Assembly: GCA_947454665.1 (NCBI GenBank)
Contig: CANGMU010000006.1
Coordinates: 1 to 24,903 of the forward strand
DNA: 24,903 nucleotides
From: Pseudomonadota bacterium
Lineage (GTDB): Bacteria; Pseudomonadota; Gammaproteobacteria; Steroidobacterales; Steroidobacteraceae
Reading direction: 5' to 3'
The notes under the pieces: model-generated
Told to the model about the DNA's origin: nothing
What the model saw: only the letters and a program-made list of their open reading frames with translations
Database searches by the model: none
Made by a program: the position numbers and the translations under genes
In this document: one piece after another, positions 1 through 7,400 of the stretch
Layout: each line of letters starts with the position of its first letter
Numbering within the stretch: the first letter of the stretch is position 1

Positions 1-939
1 GGCCTTGCGGCACGCGCCGGTGGCAACCTGGGTCCGCCGGCCCTTGACCTGCTGGACGGCGAGCCCGCCGATCTTTATGTGCTCGAGTTGTCCAGCTACC
101 AGCTTGAAACGACCGAGTCCCTGCGCCTTGTTGCGGCCACGGTGCTGAACGTGACGCCCGATCACATGGACCGCTACGCCGACCTGCAGGCCTATGCCGA
201 CGCGAAGGCGCGCATCTTCAGTCATTGCAGCCGGGCTGTCGTGAACGTCGATGAACCGCTCGTGGTGCGCATGCCTGCCGCGGACCAGGCTCGCCTGAGT
301 TTCTCGCTGGATGCCGGATCCGGTGCTGATTACACGATCCGTCGCCACGAAGGCGCCTGGTGGCTCGCGCGTGGCACGCAGCGATTGCTGGCGGTCGATG
401 CGATGCGCATCCGTGGCCTGCACAACGCGGCCAATGCCCTTGCCGCGCTGGCGCTGGGCGAGGCCATCGGCCTGCCGCGCGAGGCGATGCTCGCCGAACT
501 GCGCGAATTCCCGGGGCTGCCGCATCGTGCGGAATGGGTCGCTGACGTGGATGGCGTCCAGTACGTGAACGATTCCAAGGGGACCAACGTGGGCTCCACG
601 CTCGCGGCGGTCGCCGGCTTCGAGGGATCGCTCATCGTCATCGCCGGTGGCGATGGCAAGAACCAGGACTTCTCGCCCTTGAAGGCGGCCTTCGCCGGCA
701 AGGTCCGCCATGCGGTCCTGATCGGCCGCGATGCGCCGCAACTGGCCACGGCGCTGGATGGCGCCTGCACGATCGAGCGTGCCGGCACGCTGGAAGAAGC
801 CGTCGCCGCCGCGCGTCGCGTCGCCCGGCCCGGTGAAACGGTACTGCTGTCGCCGGCCTGCGCGAGCCTCGACATGTTCAAGGACTACACGCATCGCGGC
901 GCGGTCTTCGCGGCGGCGGTGAAGGGGATGGCGGCATGA
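1..939 (+). CDS. murD: UDP-N-acetylmuramoyl-L-alanine--D-glutamate ligase, 5'-truncated by window edge
   Basis: Cytoplasmic Mur ligase that adds D-glutamate to UDP-MurNAc-L-Ala using ATP. The reading frame is open from base 1 and begins in the conserved GNLGPPALDLL segment, so the N-terminal domain and the ATP-binding GTNGKS-type loop lie upstream of the window. About 312 C-terminal residues are present; E. coli MurD has about 438. Visible family signatures are ELSSYQLE, NVTPDHMDRY, the KARIF lysine region, NDSKGTNVGST, GGDGKNQDF and the C-terminal SPACASLDMFKDYTHRG. An internal GTG at 79 could look like a start, but MurD homology continues upstream of it. The TGA stop overlaps the ftsW ATG as ATGA. 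Identity is very secure; only the true start is missing. Confidence 0.97.
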   Translation, partial: GLAARAGGNLGPPALDLLDGEPADLYVLELSSYQLETTESLRLVAATVLNVTPDHMDRYADLQAYADAKARIFSHCSRAVVNVDEPLVVRMPAADQARLSFSLDAGSGADYTIRRHEGAWWLARGTQRLLAVDAMRIRGLHNAANALAALALGEAIGLPREAMLAELREFPGLPHRAEWVADVDGVQYVNDSKGTNVGSTLAAVAGFEGSLIVIAGGDGKNQDFSPLKAAFAGKVRHAVLIGRDAPQLATALDGACTIERAGTLEEAVAAARRVARPGETVLLSPACASLDMFKDYTHRGAVFAAAVKGMAA

Positions 940-2159
940 GCGCGACGCAGGCGGCGATGGGTCGGCAACTGACAGCAGGCGAGGGCTACCGCATCGACAC
1001 GGTGTTCGTCGTGCTTACCCTGTCCATCTTGTTGCTCGGGCTCGTGATGGTCGGGTCCGCCTCGGTATCGATGGCGGCGCATGAGACAGGCGGCAACGCC
1101 TTCTCCTATCTCGAACGCCAGCTCGGCCTTACTCTGGCGGGCCTGACGCTGGCCGCGATCGTCGCGCGCGTGCCGACGGAACTGCTCGAGCGCTTTGCCT
1201 TCCCGTTGCTCGTGACGGCGGCGCTGCTGCTGATCGTCGTGATGATCCCCGGTCTGGGCCACGTCGTGAATGGCAGTCGGCGCTGGATCCGGCTGGCAGG
1301 TCTGAACTTTCAGGCGTCGGAAGGCGCACGCGTGCTTGTCCTCATTTTCCTGTCCAGCTATGCGGTGCGTCGCGAGGCTGAACTGCGTTCTTCCTTCATG
1401 GGCTTGATGCGTCCCCTGTTCCTGCTGCTGGGCTTCGCCGGTCTGTTGCTGCTCGAGCCCGATTTCGGTGCTGCGACCGTGCTTGTCGCCACGGGTTTCG
1501 GTCTGTTGTTCCTGGCCGGCGCGCAGATGCGTTGGGTCCTCGCGTTGGCCTGTGGTCTCGTCGCGCTGGGCAGCATGGCGGTGCTGTTTGCGCCCTACCG
1601 CATGAAACGCCTGATGACCTTCCTCGATCCCTGGGCGGATCCGTTCAATTCGGGCTTCCAGCTCACGCAGTCGCTGATCGCGATCGGGCGTGGGGACTGG
1701 TTCGGCGTTGGCCTCGGTTCCAGCGTGCAGAAGCTTTTCTACTTGCCGGAAGCGCACACGGACTTCCTGTTCGCTGTGCTCGCCGAAGAGCTGGGTCTTG
1801 CCGGCGTGCTGCTGACGATCGGCTTGTTCCTGGCGCTTGTCTGGCGTGTGTTCCACATCTCGCGCCTGGCCTCCGACGCGGGCCTCAAGTTCCAGTCCTA
1901 CCTGGCCGCGGCCTTCGGCCTTTGGCTCGGCATCCAGGCCTGCATCAACATGGGCGTGAATATGGGAGCCTTGCCGACGAAAGGCCTGACGCTGCCGCTC
2001 ATGAGCTATGGCCGCAGCAGCCTGATCGTCACCATTGCGTGGATGGGCATCGTGCTGCGCGTCTATCACGAGGCCACGGGCGAGACGCGCGGCGTTGCCG
2101 CAGCCGTCCGTCGTCGTGCTGCCGCCGGTGCCACCGGGCCGGTCGAGGCCGATGAATGA
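936..2159 (+). CDS. ftsW: Septal peptidoglycan glycosyltransferase FtsW (SEDS family)
   Basis: Integral membrane polymerase of septal peptidoglycan; it uses lipid II and works with FtsI (PBP3). The 407-residue protein has a short cytoplasmic N-terminus and about ten hydrophobic segments. SEDS landmarks are LEPDFGAA, the extracytoplasmic loop PEAHTDF with D276 matching the proposed catalytic aspartate, EELGLAG, and the loop ALPTKGLTLPLMSYGRSS. The last motif is usually SYGGSS in the SEDS proteins I know; here the second glycine is R360. The ATG overlaps the murD stop and the TGA overlaps the murG start, indicating translational coupling. The position between murD and murG favours FtsW over RodA. 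Confidence 0.96.
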   Translation: MSATQAAMGRQLTAGEGYRIDTVFVVLTLSILLLGLVMVGSASVSMAAHETGGNAFSYLERQLGLTLAGLTLAAIVARVPTELLERFAFPLLVTAALLLIVVMIPGLGHVVNGSRRWIRLAGLNFQASEGARVLVLIFLSSYAVRREAELRSSFMGLMRPLFLLLGFAGLLLLEPDFGAATVLVATGFGLLFLAGAQMRWVLALACGLVALGSMAVLFAPYRMKRLMTFLDPWADPFNSGFQLTQSLIAIGRGDWFGVGLGSSVQKLFYLPEAHTDFLFAVLAEELGLAGVLLTIGLFLALVWRVFHISRLASDAGLKFQSYLAAAFGLWLGIQACINMGVNMGALPTKGLTLPLMSYGRSSLIVTIAWMGIVLRVYHEATGETRGVAAAVRRRAAAGATGPVEADE

Positions 2160-3250
2160 GCAAAGCTCCCATCCTCATCATGGCTGGCGGCACCGGGGGA
2201 CATGTCTTCCCGGCGCTCGCGCTCGCGCGCCTGCTGCGCGAGCGGCAGCGTGAGGTCGTGTGGCTGGGGACGCGTCGTGGACTGGAATCCCGTGTCGTAC
2301 CGGCGGAGGGCTTCCCGATCGAATGGCTCGGCGTGGGTGGATTGCGCGGCAAGGGGTTTGCCACCTTGCTCGCGGCGCCGTTCCAGTTGGTCCGAGCCTT
2401 GTGGCAGGCGCTGTCCGTCATGCGGCGGCATCGGCCTGCCGTCGTGGTCGGGCTCGGTGGCTTTGTCACCGGTCCCGGTGGCGTCGCGGCCTGGCTCTGT
2501 CGTCGTCCGCTCGTGATCCACGAGCAGAACGCCGTCGCTGGTTTCACCAATCGCTGTCTCGCGCGTCTGGCGCGGGAAGTGCTCACGGCTTTCCCAGGTG
2601 CCTTTGGATCGGGTGTCGCCGTCACGGAAATCGGCAACCCGGTGCGTCGCGACATCGCCGACCTGCCGTCGCCGGCCGAGCGATTCGCCGATCGCAGCGG
2701 CCCGATCCGCTTGCTCGTCGTGGGTGGCAGCTTGGGCGCCGCGCGCCTGAACAACGTCGTGCCCCAGGCGCTCGCTGAGCTCGAACGCCGCGGTGTGGCC
2801 CGCTTCGATGTGCGCCACCAGTCCGGTGAGAAGCTGATCGAGGCCGCGCGAGCCGCTTATGCCGAGGCTGGCGTGTCTGCACAGGTCAGTGCCTTCATCG
2901 ATGACATGGCCGCTGCTTATGGCTGGGCGGACCTTGTCGTTTGCCGCTCCGGTGCGCTCACCGTGTCCGAGCTCGCGGCGGCCGGTGTCGGTGCCGTGCT
3001 CGTGCCGTATCCGCATGCGGTCGATGACCACCAGACGCACAACGCCGAAGTGCTCGTGCGCGCCGGTGCTGCCCTGCGCATTGCCGATGGCGAACTTACG
3101 CCGCAGCGGATCGCAGATGAATTGCAGCGCCGTGCTGCGGACCGCGGCGCGCTGCGTGACATGGCGCTGAACGCCCGCGGCTGCGCCCGTCCGGATGCGG
3201 CCGAAGCCCTTCTGGACCGTTGCCTGCTGGCTGCGAAGGAGGCTGCGTGA
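2156..3250 (+). CDS. murG: UDP-GlcNAc:lipid I N-acetylglucosaminyltransferase MurG
   Basis: Peripheral inner-membrane GT-B glycosyltransferase that converts lipid I to lipid II. Its 364 residues are close to the family's usual length. The N-terminal domain carries GGTGGHVFPA (11-20) and GGLRGKG, then HEQNAVAG with H122-N125. The C-terminal UDP-GlcNAc domain carries VVGGSLGA (G190-G191-S192), HQSGEK, and CRSGALTVSELAAAG followed by PYPHAVDDHQ. The start ATG lies inside the ATGA overlap with ftsW, and the TGA overlaps the GTG of murC. Confidence 0.97.
   Translation: MSKAPILIMAGGTGGHVFPALALARLLRERQREVVWLGTRRGLESRVVPAEGFPIEWLGVGGLRGKGFATLLAAPFQLVRALWQALSVMRRHRPAVVVGLGGFVTGPGGVAAWLCRRPLVIHEQNAVAGFTNRCLARLAREVLTAFPGAFGSGVAVTEIGNPVRRDIADLPSPAERFADRSGPIRLLVVGGSLGAARLNNVVPQALAELERRGVARFDVRHQSGEKLIEAARAAYAEAGVSAQVSAFIDDMAAAYGWADLVVCRSGALTVSELAAAGVGAVLVPYPHAVDDHQTHNAEVLVRAGAALRIADGELTPQRIADELQRRAADRGALRDMALNARGCARPDAAEALLDRCLLAAKEAA
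3236..3242 (+). promoter_or_regulatory. Ribosome binding site for murC (decides GTG start)
   Basis: A perfect AAGGAGG lies inside the 3' end of murG, 4 nt before the GTG at 3247. It supports GTG 3247 over an in-frame TTG at 3220 and an ATG at 3271. Confidence 0.8.
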
Positions 3251-4707
3251 ACCGTGCGCTGACCGATGGCATGCGCCGCATCCACGGCATTCATTTCGTC
3301 GGCATCGGCGGCAGCGGCATGGGGCCGATCGCCGAAGTGCTGCTGAACCTGGGCTATGCGGTGCAAGGCTCCGACGTGAAGCCTGGCGCGGTCACCGAGC
3401 GCCTCGCCGGTCTCGGCGCGAAGATCATGATCGGTCACGATGCACGCCATATCGATGGTGCGGATGTGGTCGTCGTGTCGACGGCCATCCAGCGCGACAA
3501 CCCGGAAGTGGCCGCTGCGCTCGAGCGCCGGCTGCCGGTCGTGAAACGCGCTGAGATGCTTGGCGAGCTGTTCCGCTTCCGTCACGCGATCGCCGTCGCG
3601 GGCACGCATGGCAAGACGACCACGACGAGCCTGGTGGCCAGTATCCTGACCGAGGGCGGGGCGGATCCGACCTTCGTCATCGGGGGCCGTCTCAAGAGCG
3701 CCGGCAGCAATGCCCGTGTTGGGTCGGGGCCTTACCTCGTGGCTGAAGCCGACGAGAGCGATGCGTCGTTCCTGCACCTGCAGCCGATGGTGTCGATCGT
3801 CACCAACATCGACAACGACCACCTCGGCACGCATGGCGGTGACTTCGAAAAGCTTCGCCAGAGCTTCGTAGAGTTCCTGCACAACCTGCCGTTCTACGGT
3901 CTGGCCGTGCTGTGCGTCGATGACGCAGAGCTGCGTTCCCTGCTGCCCCAGGTGAACCGGCCGATCGTGACCTACGGTGTCTTGCCGGAAGCGGATGTGC
4001 GTGCGGTAGACATCGAGCGCCGCGGACTGCGCACCCGGTTCAAGGTGGTCCGCCCGGGCCACGATCAGCCGCTGTCGGTCACCGTGAACCTGCCCGGTCA
4101 CCACAACGTGCTCAACGCGCTGGCTGCCATTGCCGTGGCCACGGATCTGGGTATCGCCGACACGGCGATCCAGTCTGCGCTGGCCGGTTTCCAGGGCATC
4201 GATCGTCGCCTGCAGCAGGTCGGCGAAGTGCCGGTGGCCGGCGGGGCGATCACCGTGATCGACGATTACGGCCACCACCCGACCGAGATCGCCGCGACGC
4301 TGGATGCCTTGCGGCAGGCCTTCGAGGGGCGCCGCATCGTGCTGGCCTTCCAGCCCCACCGCTACACGCGCACGCGGGACCTGCTCGATGATTTCGCACG
4401 CGTGCTGTCGACGGCCGACGCCCTGGTCGTGACGGATGTCTATGCTGCGGGCGAAGCGCCGATCAAGGGCGCGGATGCCCGCGCGATATGCCGCGCCGTG
4501 CGTTCGCGCGGCAGCGTGGAGCCGGTGCTGGTTCCCAAGGTGGATGAGATCGCAGCGACGCTGTCGACGCTTCTTCGTCCGGGTGATGTCGTTGCGATGA
4601 TGGGCGCTGGCAGCATCAGCGCCGCGGCCCATGAACTGCCCGCGAAGCTCGTTGCCTTGGGCGTTGGTGCAGAGGGCTGGCAGGCCGTGGACCGGAGGCG
4701 CCCTTGA
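3247..4707 (+). CDS. murC: UDP-N-acetylmuramate--L-alanine ligase MurC
   Basis: Cytoplasmic ATP-dependent ligase that adds L-alanine to UDP-MurNAc, the first peptide-stem step. GTG at 3247 is chosen because of the AAGGAGG just upstream and the GTGA overlap with the murG stop; this gives 486 residues. Domain order is Rossmann-like GIGGSGM (19-25), ATP loop GTHGKTTTT (119-127), central domain EADESDASF and TNIDNDH, then PGHHNVLNALAA, DDYGHHPTEI and FQPHRYTRT in the C-terminal domain. The HGKTTTT loop and the DDYGHHPTE segment point to MurC rather than Mpl or another Mur ligase, and the neighbours agree. The TGA overlaps the TTG start of murB. Confidence 0.97.
   Translation: MNRALTDGMRRIHGIHFVGIGGSGMGPIAEVLLNLGYAVQGSDVKPGAVTERLAGLGAKIMIGHDARHIDGADVVVVSTAIQRDNPEVAAALERRLPVVKRAEMLGELFRFRHAIAVAGTHGKTTTTSLVASILTEGGADPTFVIGGRLKSAGSNARVGSGPYLVAEADESDASFLHLQPMVSIVTNIDNDHLGTHGGDFEKLRQSFVEFLHNLPFYGLAVLCVDDAELRSLLPQVNRPIVTYGVLPEADVRAVDIERRGLRTRFKVVRPGHDQPLSVTVNLPGHHNVLNALAAIAVATDLGIADTAIQSALAGFQGIDRRLQQVGEVPVAGGAITVIDDYGHHPTEIAATLDALRQAFEGRRIVLAFQPHRYTRTRDLLDDFARVLSTADALVVTDVYAAGEAPIKGADARAICRAVRSRGSVEPVLVPKVDEIAATLSTLLRPGDVVAMMGAGSISAAAHELPAKLVALGVGAEGWQAVDRRRP
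4694..4698 (+). promoter_or_regulatory. Ribosome binding site for murB (decides TTG start)
   Basis: GGAGG sits 5 nt upstream of the TTG at 4704 and supports this rare start codon. The TTG overlaps the murC stop as TTGA. Confidence 0.7.
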
Positions 4708-5594
4708 GCCTCGTCATTTCCCCCCAGTTCGCCGATCGCGTGCGCCGTGACGAGCCTTTGTCGCGCCACACGTCCTGGCATGTGGGTGGACCGGCAGAGT
4801 TGTTCTTCATGCCGCGTGACCGCGCGGACCTCGTGGACTTCCTCAAGCAGTTGCCGGTGGGTACGCCACTGCTGTGGCTCGGTCTCGGCAGCAACTTGCT
4901 GGTGCGCGACGGCGGCGTGCGGGGCGTCGTCGTGTCGACGAAGGAATCGCTCGGCACGCTCGAGCGCCGCGGCGAGCGCGAGGTCCATGCCGAGGCTGGC
5001 GTGGCCTGCGCACGCATCGCCCGCGAGTGCGCGAAATGGAATATCGGACCTGCTGAATTCTTCACCGGCATCCCGGGCACGCTCGGCGGCGCCCTCGCGA
5101 TGAACGCCGGTGCCTTCGGTGGCGAGACCTGGCAGCACGTGTCCCAGGTCGAGACCGTCGATGCGCAGGGCACGGTTCGTGAGCGTTCCGCCTCCGAATA
5201 CGCCGCCGGCTACCGGCATCTCCAAGCGCCTGCCGCCGGTGAGTGGTTCCTCGCGGCGACGCTGCGGTTCGAAGGCGTCTCCAGCGCCGAGGCCACGAAG
5301 GGCCTGCTCGAGAAGCGACGTGCCACGCAGCCGATCGGCGAGTGGAGCTGCGGCTCCGTCTTCACGAATCCGCCCGGCGACCATGCCGCGCGCCTGATCG
5401 AGGCCACCGGCCTCAAGGGTTTCCGACTTGGCGGCGCGGTCGTCTCGACCAAGCACGCCAACTTCATCCTGAACGAGGGCGACGCGACGGCCCGCGACAT
5501 CGAGTCGCTGATCCAGCACGTGCAGCGCGAAGTCGCGCGCGTGCAGGGCGTCCTGCTCCAGCCCGAATGCCGCTTCGTCGGCGAGGCCGCCTGA
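4704..5594 (+). CDS. murB: UDP-N-acetylenolpyruvoylglucosamine reductase MurB (short form)
   Basis: FAD-dependent, NADPH-using cytoplasmic enzyme that reduces UDP-GlcNAc-enolpyruvate to UDP-MurNAc. The 296 residues start at TTG 4704, with a good ribosome site and immediate homology (TSWHVGGPAELFF). FAD-domain motifs are GLGSNLLVRDG (60-70) and GIPGTLGGALAMNAGAFGGE (122-141). The substrate region is CGSVFTNPPGDHAARLIEATG, where S218 matches the catalytic proton donor, followed by GGAVVSTKHANF. The length and the GSVF(T/K)NP pattern fit the shorter type II class rather than the longer E. coli type I enzyme, whose gene lies outside the dcw cluster. It ends 2 nt before ddl. Confidence 0.96.
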   Translation: MSLVISPQFADRVRRDEPLSRHTSWHVGGPAELFFMPRDRADLVDFLKQLPVGTPLLWLGLGSNLLVRDGGVRGVVVSTKESLGTLERRGEREVHAEAGVACARIARECAKWNIGPAEFFTGIPGTLGGALAMNAGAFGGETWQHVSQVETVDAQGTVRERSASEYAAGYRHLQAPAAGEWFLAATLRFEGVSSAEATKGLLEKRRATQPIGEWSCGSVFTNPPGDHAARLIEATGLKGFRLGGAVVSTKHANFILNEGDATARDIESLIQHVQREVARVQGVLLQPECRFVGEAA

Positions 5595-5596
5595 CC

Positions 5597-6574
5597 ATGA
5601 ACCTGTCCCACGATCCCGCCCGCATGAAGCGCATCACCGAAGCGGCTGACTTCGGCAAGGTCGCAGTGCTGTTCGGCGGTTCCTCGCCTGAACGCGAGAT
5701 CTCGCTCAAGTCCGGCCACGCCGTGCTGGCCGCCTTGAAGCGCCGCGGCGTCGAAGCCGAGGGCTTCGATCCGCGCGACCTGCCGCTGCAGAAGCTCAAG
5801 GACCGGCACTTCGACCGTGTGTGGATCGCCCTGCATGGTCCCGGTGGTGAGGACGGCACGCTGCAGGGCGCGCTGGAATTCCTCGGCATGCCCTACACCG
5901 GTAGTGGTGTCCTGGGTTCGGCGATCGGCATGGACAAGCTGCGCACCAAGCGTCTGGCCGCGGCGGTCGGCATCGGCACGGCGGAAACAGTCGTGCTGAG
6001 ATCTGCAGCCGACTGTCAGGTGGCGCTCGAGAAGCTCGGGCTGCCGCTGATCGTGAAGCCGGCCACGCAGGGCTCCAGCGTCGGCATGAGCAAGGTCACT
6101 GAGGCGGCCGACCTGGAAGGGGCCTGGCAGCGCGCTGCGGCCGTCGATCGGGTGGTTTTCGCGGAAGCCTGGATCACCGGTGCCGAATACACCGTTGCGG
6201 TGCTGCACCGTCGTGCGTTGCCCGCCATCCGCATCGAGGCGAGCAACGCATTCTATGACTACGAGGCGAAGTACTTGCGCAACGACACGCGCTACCACTG
6301 TCCCTCGGGTCTTTCCGCGCCGGCTGAAGCGCACCTCTCCAGCCTGGCTATCGCGGCCTTCGATGCCATCGGCGCCGAAGGCTGGGGTCGCGTGGATTTC
6401 ATGGCAGACAAGACCGGACGGCCAATGATGCTCGAGGTCAACACCGTGCCCGGCATGACCGACCACAGCCTCGTACCGATGGCCGCGCGCGCCGCCGGCC
6501 TCGATTTCGAGGAACTGTGCTGGCAGGTACTGGAGACCAGCTTCACGCGCCGCCCGCTGGACGGAGAGGGTTAA
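5597..6574 (+). CDS. ddl: D-alanine--D-alanine ligase
   Basis: ATP-grasp enzyme making D-Ala-D-Ala for the pentapeptide stem. ATG 5597 lies 2 nt after the murB stop and gives 325 residues; a second ATG at 5624 is the only close alternative. Motifs in order are LFGGSSPEREISL (25-37), HGPGGEDGTLQGALEFLGMP, GSAIGMDKLRTK, VKPATQGSSVGMSKV, YEAKYLRNDTRY, and the metal/ATP motif GWGRVDFM with MLEVNTVPGMTDHSLVP. The Tyr of EAKYL and the dcw context fit the DdlB-type D-Ala:D-Ala enzyme rather than a D-Ala:D-Lac resistance ligase. TAA is followed 3 nt later by ftsQ. Confidence 0.96.
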   Translation: MNLSHDPARMKRITEAADFGKVAVLFGGSSPEREISLKSGHAVLAALKRRGVEAEGFDPRDLPLQKLKDRHFDRVWIALHGPGGEDGTLQGALEFLGMPYTGSGVLGSAIGMDKLRTKRLAAAVGIGTAETVVLRSAADCQVALEKLGLPLIVKPATQGSSVGMSKVTEAADLEGAWQRAAAVDRVVFAEAWITGAEYTVAVLHRRALPAIRIEASNAFYDYEAKYLRNDTRYHCPSGLSAPAEAHLSSLAIAAFDAIGAEGWGRVDFMADKTGRPMMLEVNTVPGMTDHSLVPMAARAAGLDFEELCWQVLETSFTRRPLDGEG

Positions 6575-6577
6575 CGC

Positions 6578-7381
6578 ATGTTCGGCATTGGCAAAGGCAA
6601 CAAGCGCAATCGCAGCCGTGCCCGCCGGCCGGAGGCCCGCGTCGGCGTCTCGGTCTCGCTGCCGCGTTGGCGGCCGTCTTTCGGCCGCCTTGCAGGGATC
6701 GACTGGAAACGTTGGGCTGGCACCGGCGTCAGCCTCGCCATCGTGCTGGCGGCTATCTGGGGCGTCCGCATCGCGCTCGATCAGCCCATCCAGGCCGTGA
6801 CGCTGGCGGGTCGCTTTCAGCGCGTGTCACCGATGGATGTCGAAAAGGCCGTCCGCGCCGCAAGCCGCGGTCAGGGCCTGGTGGCGGTGGATCTGCACGA
6901 AGTCGCCGATGCCGTGCGTCGCATCCCCTGGGTCGATAGCGTCAGCGTCGGCCGTATCTGGCCGCGTGGCCTGGCCGTACACGTGATCGAGCAGGTACCG
7001 GTGGCTCGCTGGGGCGACAAGGGCCTGCTCAATGCCCGCGGCGAAGTGTTCGTGAACGCCGCTGGCCGGTTGCCGGACGAATTGCCGGAACTGCTCGGAC
7101 CGGATGGCACGGAGGCAACCGTGACACGCCAATACCTCGCCGCCCACGGACGTATCACGGAGGCCGGCATGCGGCTGGCGCGCGTGCAGCTCGACCCGCG
7201 CGGCGCCTGGGAGTATTCGCTCGACAGTGGCGTCGTGTTGCGCCTCGGACGCCGGCAGGTGGACGAACGGTTCGAGCGGTTTCTGACGGCGGCCACGCGA
7301 GTGTTGAGCACGCGCGGTCCGGAAGTGGCATACATCGACTTGCGTTACGCGAACGGCTTCGCCGTTGGCCTGCGCAACTGA
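6578..7381 (+). CDS. ftsQ: Cell division protein FtsQ (POTRA domain)
   Basis: Bitopic inner-membrane division protein that joins FtsB and FtsL and links the cytosolic Z-ring to the periplasmic synthases. The 267 residues comprise a basic cytoplasmic tail (1-46, rich in Arg and Lys), one membrane segment (about 47-66), a POTRA domain (from about 71, IQAVTLAGRFQRVSPMDVEKAV), and the FtsQ domain containing IPWVDSVSVGRIWPRGLAVHVIEQVPVARW in two adjoining parts. ATG 6578 follows a GGAGAGGG-like ribosome site. Low identity is normal for FtsQ; the call rests on topology, the POTRA pattern and the position between ddl and ftsA. Confidence 0.93.
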   Translation: MFGIGKGNKRNRSRARRPEARVGVSVSLPRWRPSFGRLAGIDWKRWAGTGVSLAIVLAAIWGVRIALDQPIQAVTLAGRFQRVSPMDVEKAVRAASRGQGLVAVDLHEVADAVRRIPWVDSVSVGRIWPRGLAVHVIEQVPVARWGDKGLLNARGEVFVNAAGRLPDELPELLGPDGTEATVTRQYLAAHGRITEAGMRLARVQLDPRGAWEYSLDSGVVLRLGRRQVDERFERFLTAATRVLSTRGPEVAYIDLRYANGFAVGLRN

Positions 7382-7385
7382 AGAC

Positions 7386-7390
7386 AGGAG
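7386..7390 (+). promoter_or_regulatory. Ribosome binding site for ftsA
   Basis: AGGAG lies 10 nt upstream of GTG 7401. The encoded start MAKRSDRTLIVGLDIGTSK matches FtsA N-termini, so GTG 7401 is preferred over the in-frame TTG at 7365 inside ftsQ. Confidence 0.65.
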
Positions 7391-7400
7391 TCCCGCAGCA

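Noticed and set aside
3220..3246. TTG start nine codons upstream for murC.
   Set aside because: The perfect AAGGAGG is placed for GTG 3247 and the GTGA overlap fits the neighbouring junctions.
2917..4632. A 571-codon open frame antisense to murG and murC.
   Set aside because: It lies wholly opposite recognised Mur genes, has low-complexity Arg/His/Gln-rich composition, and shows no motif or ribosome site.
5243..5596. Long N-terminal extension of ddl running through murB.
   Set aside because: It is out of frame with real murB and Arg-rich; Ddl homology starts only after ATG 5597.
7365..7400. TTG start for ftsA inside ftsQ.
   Set aside because: GTG 7401 has a ribosome site and gives the usual FtsA N-terminus.
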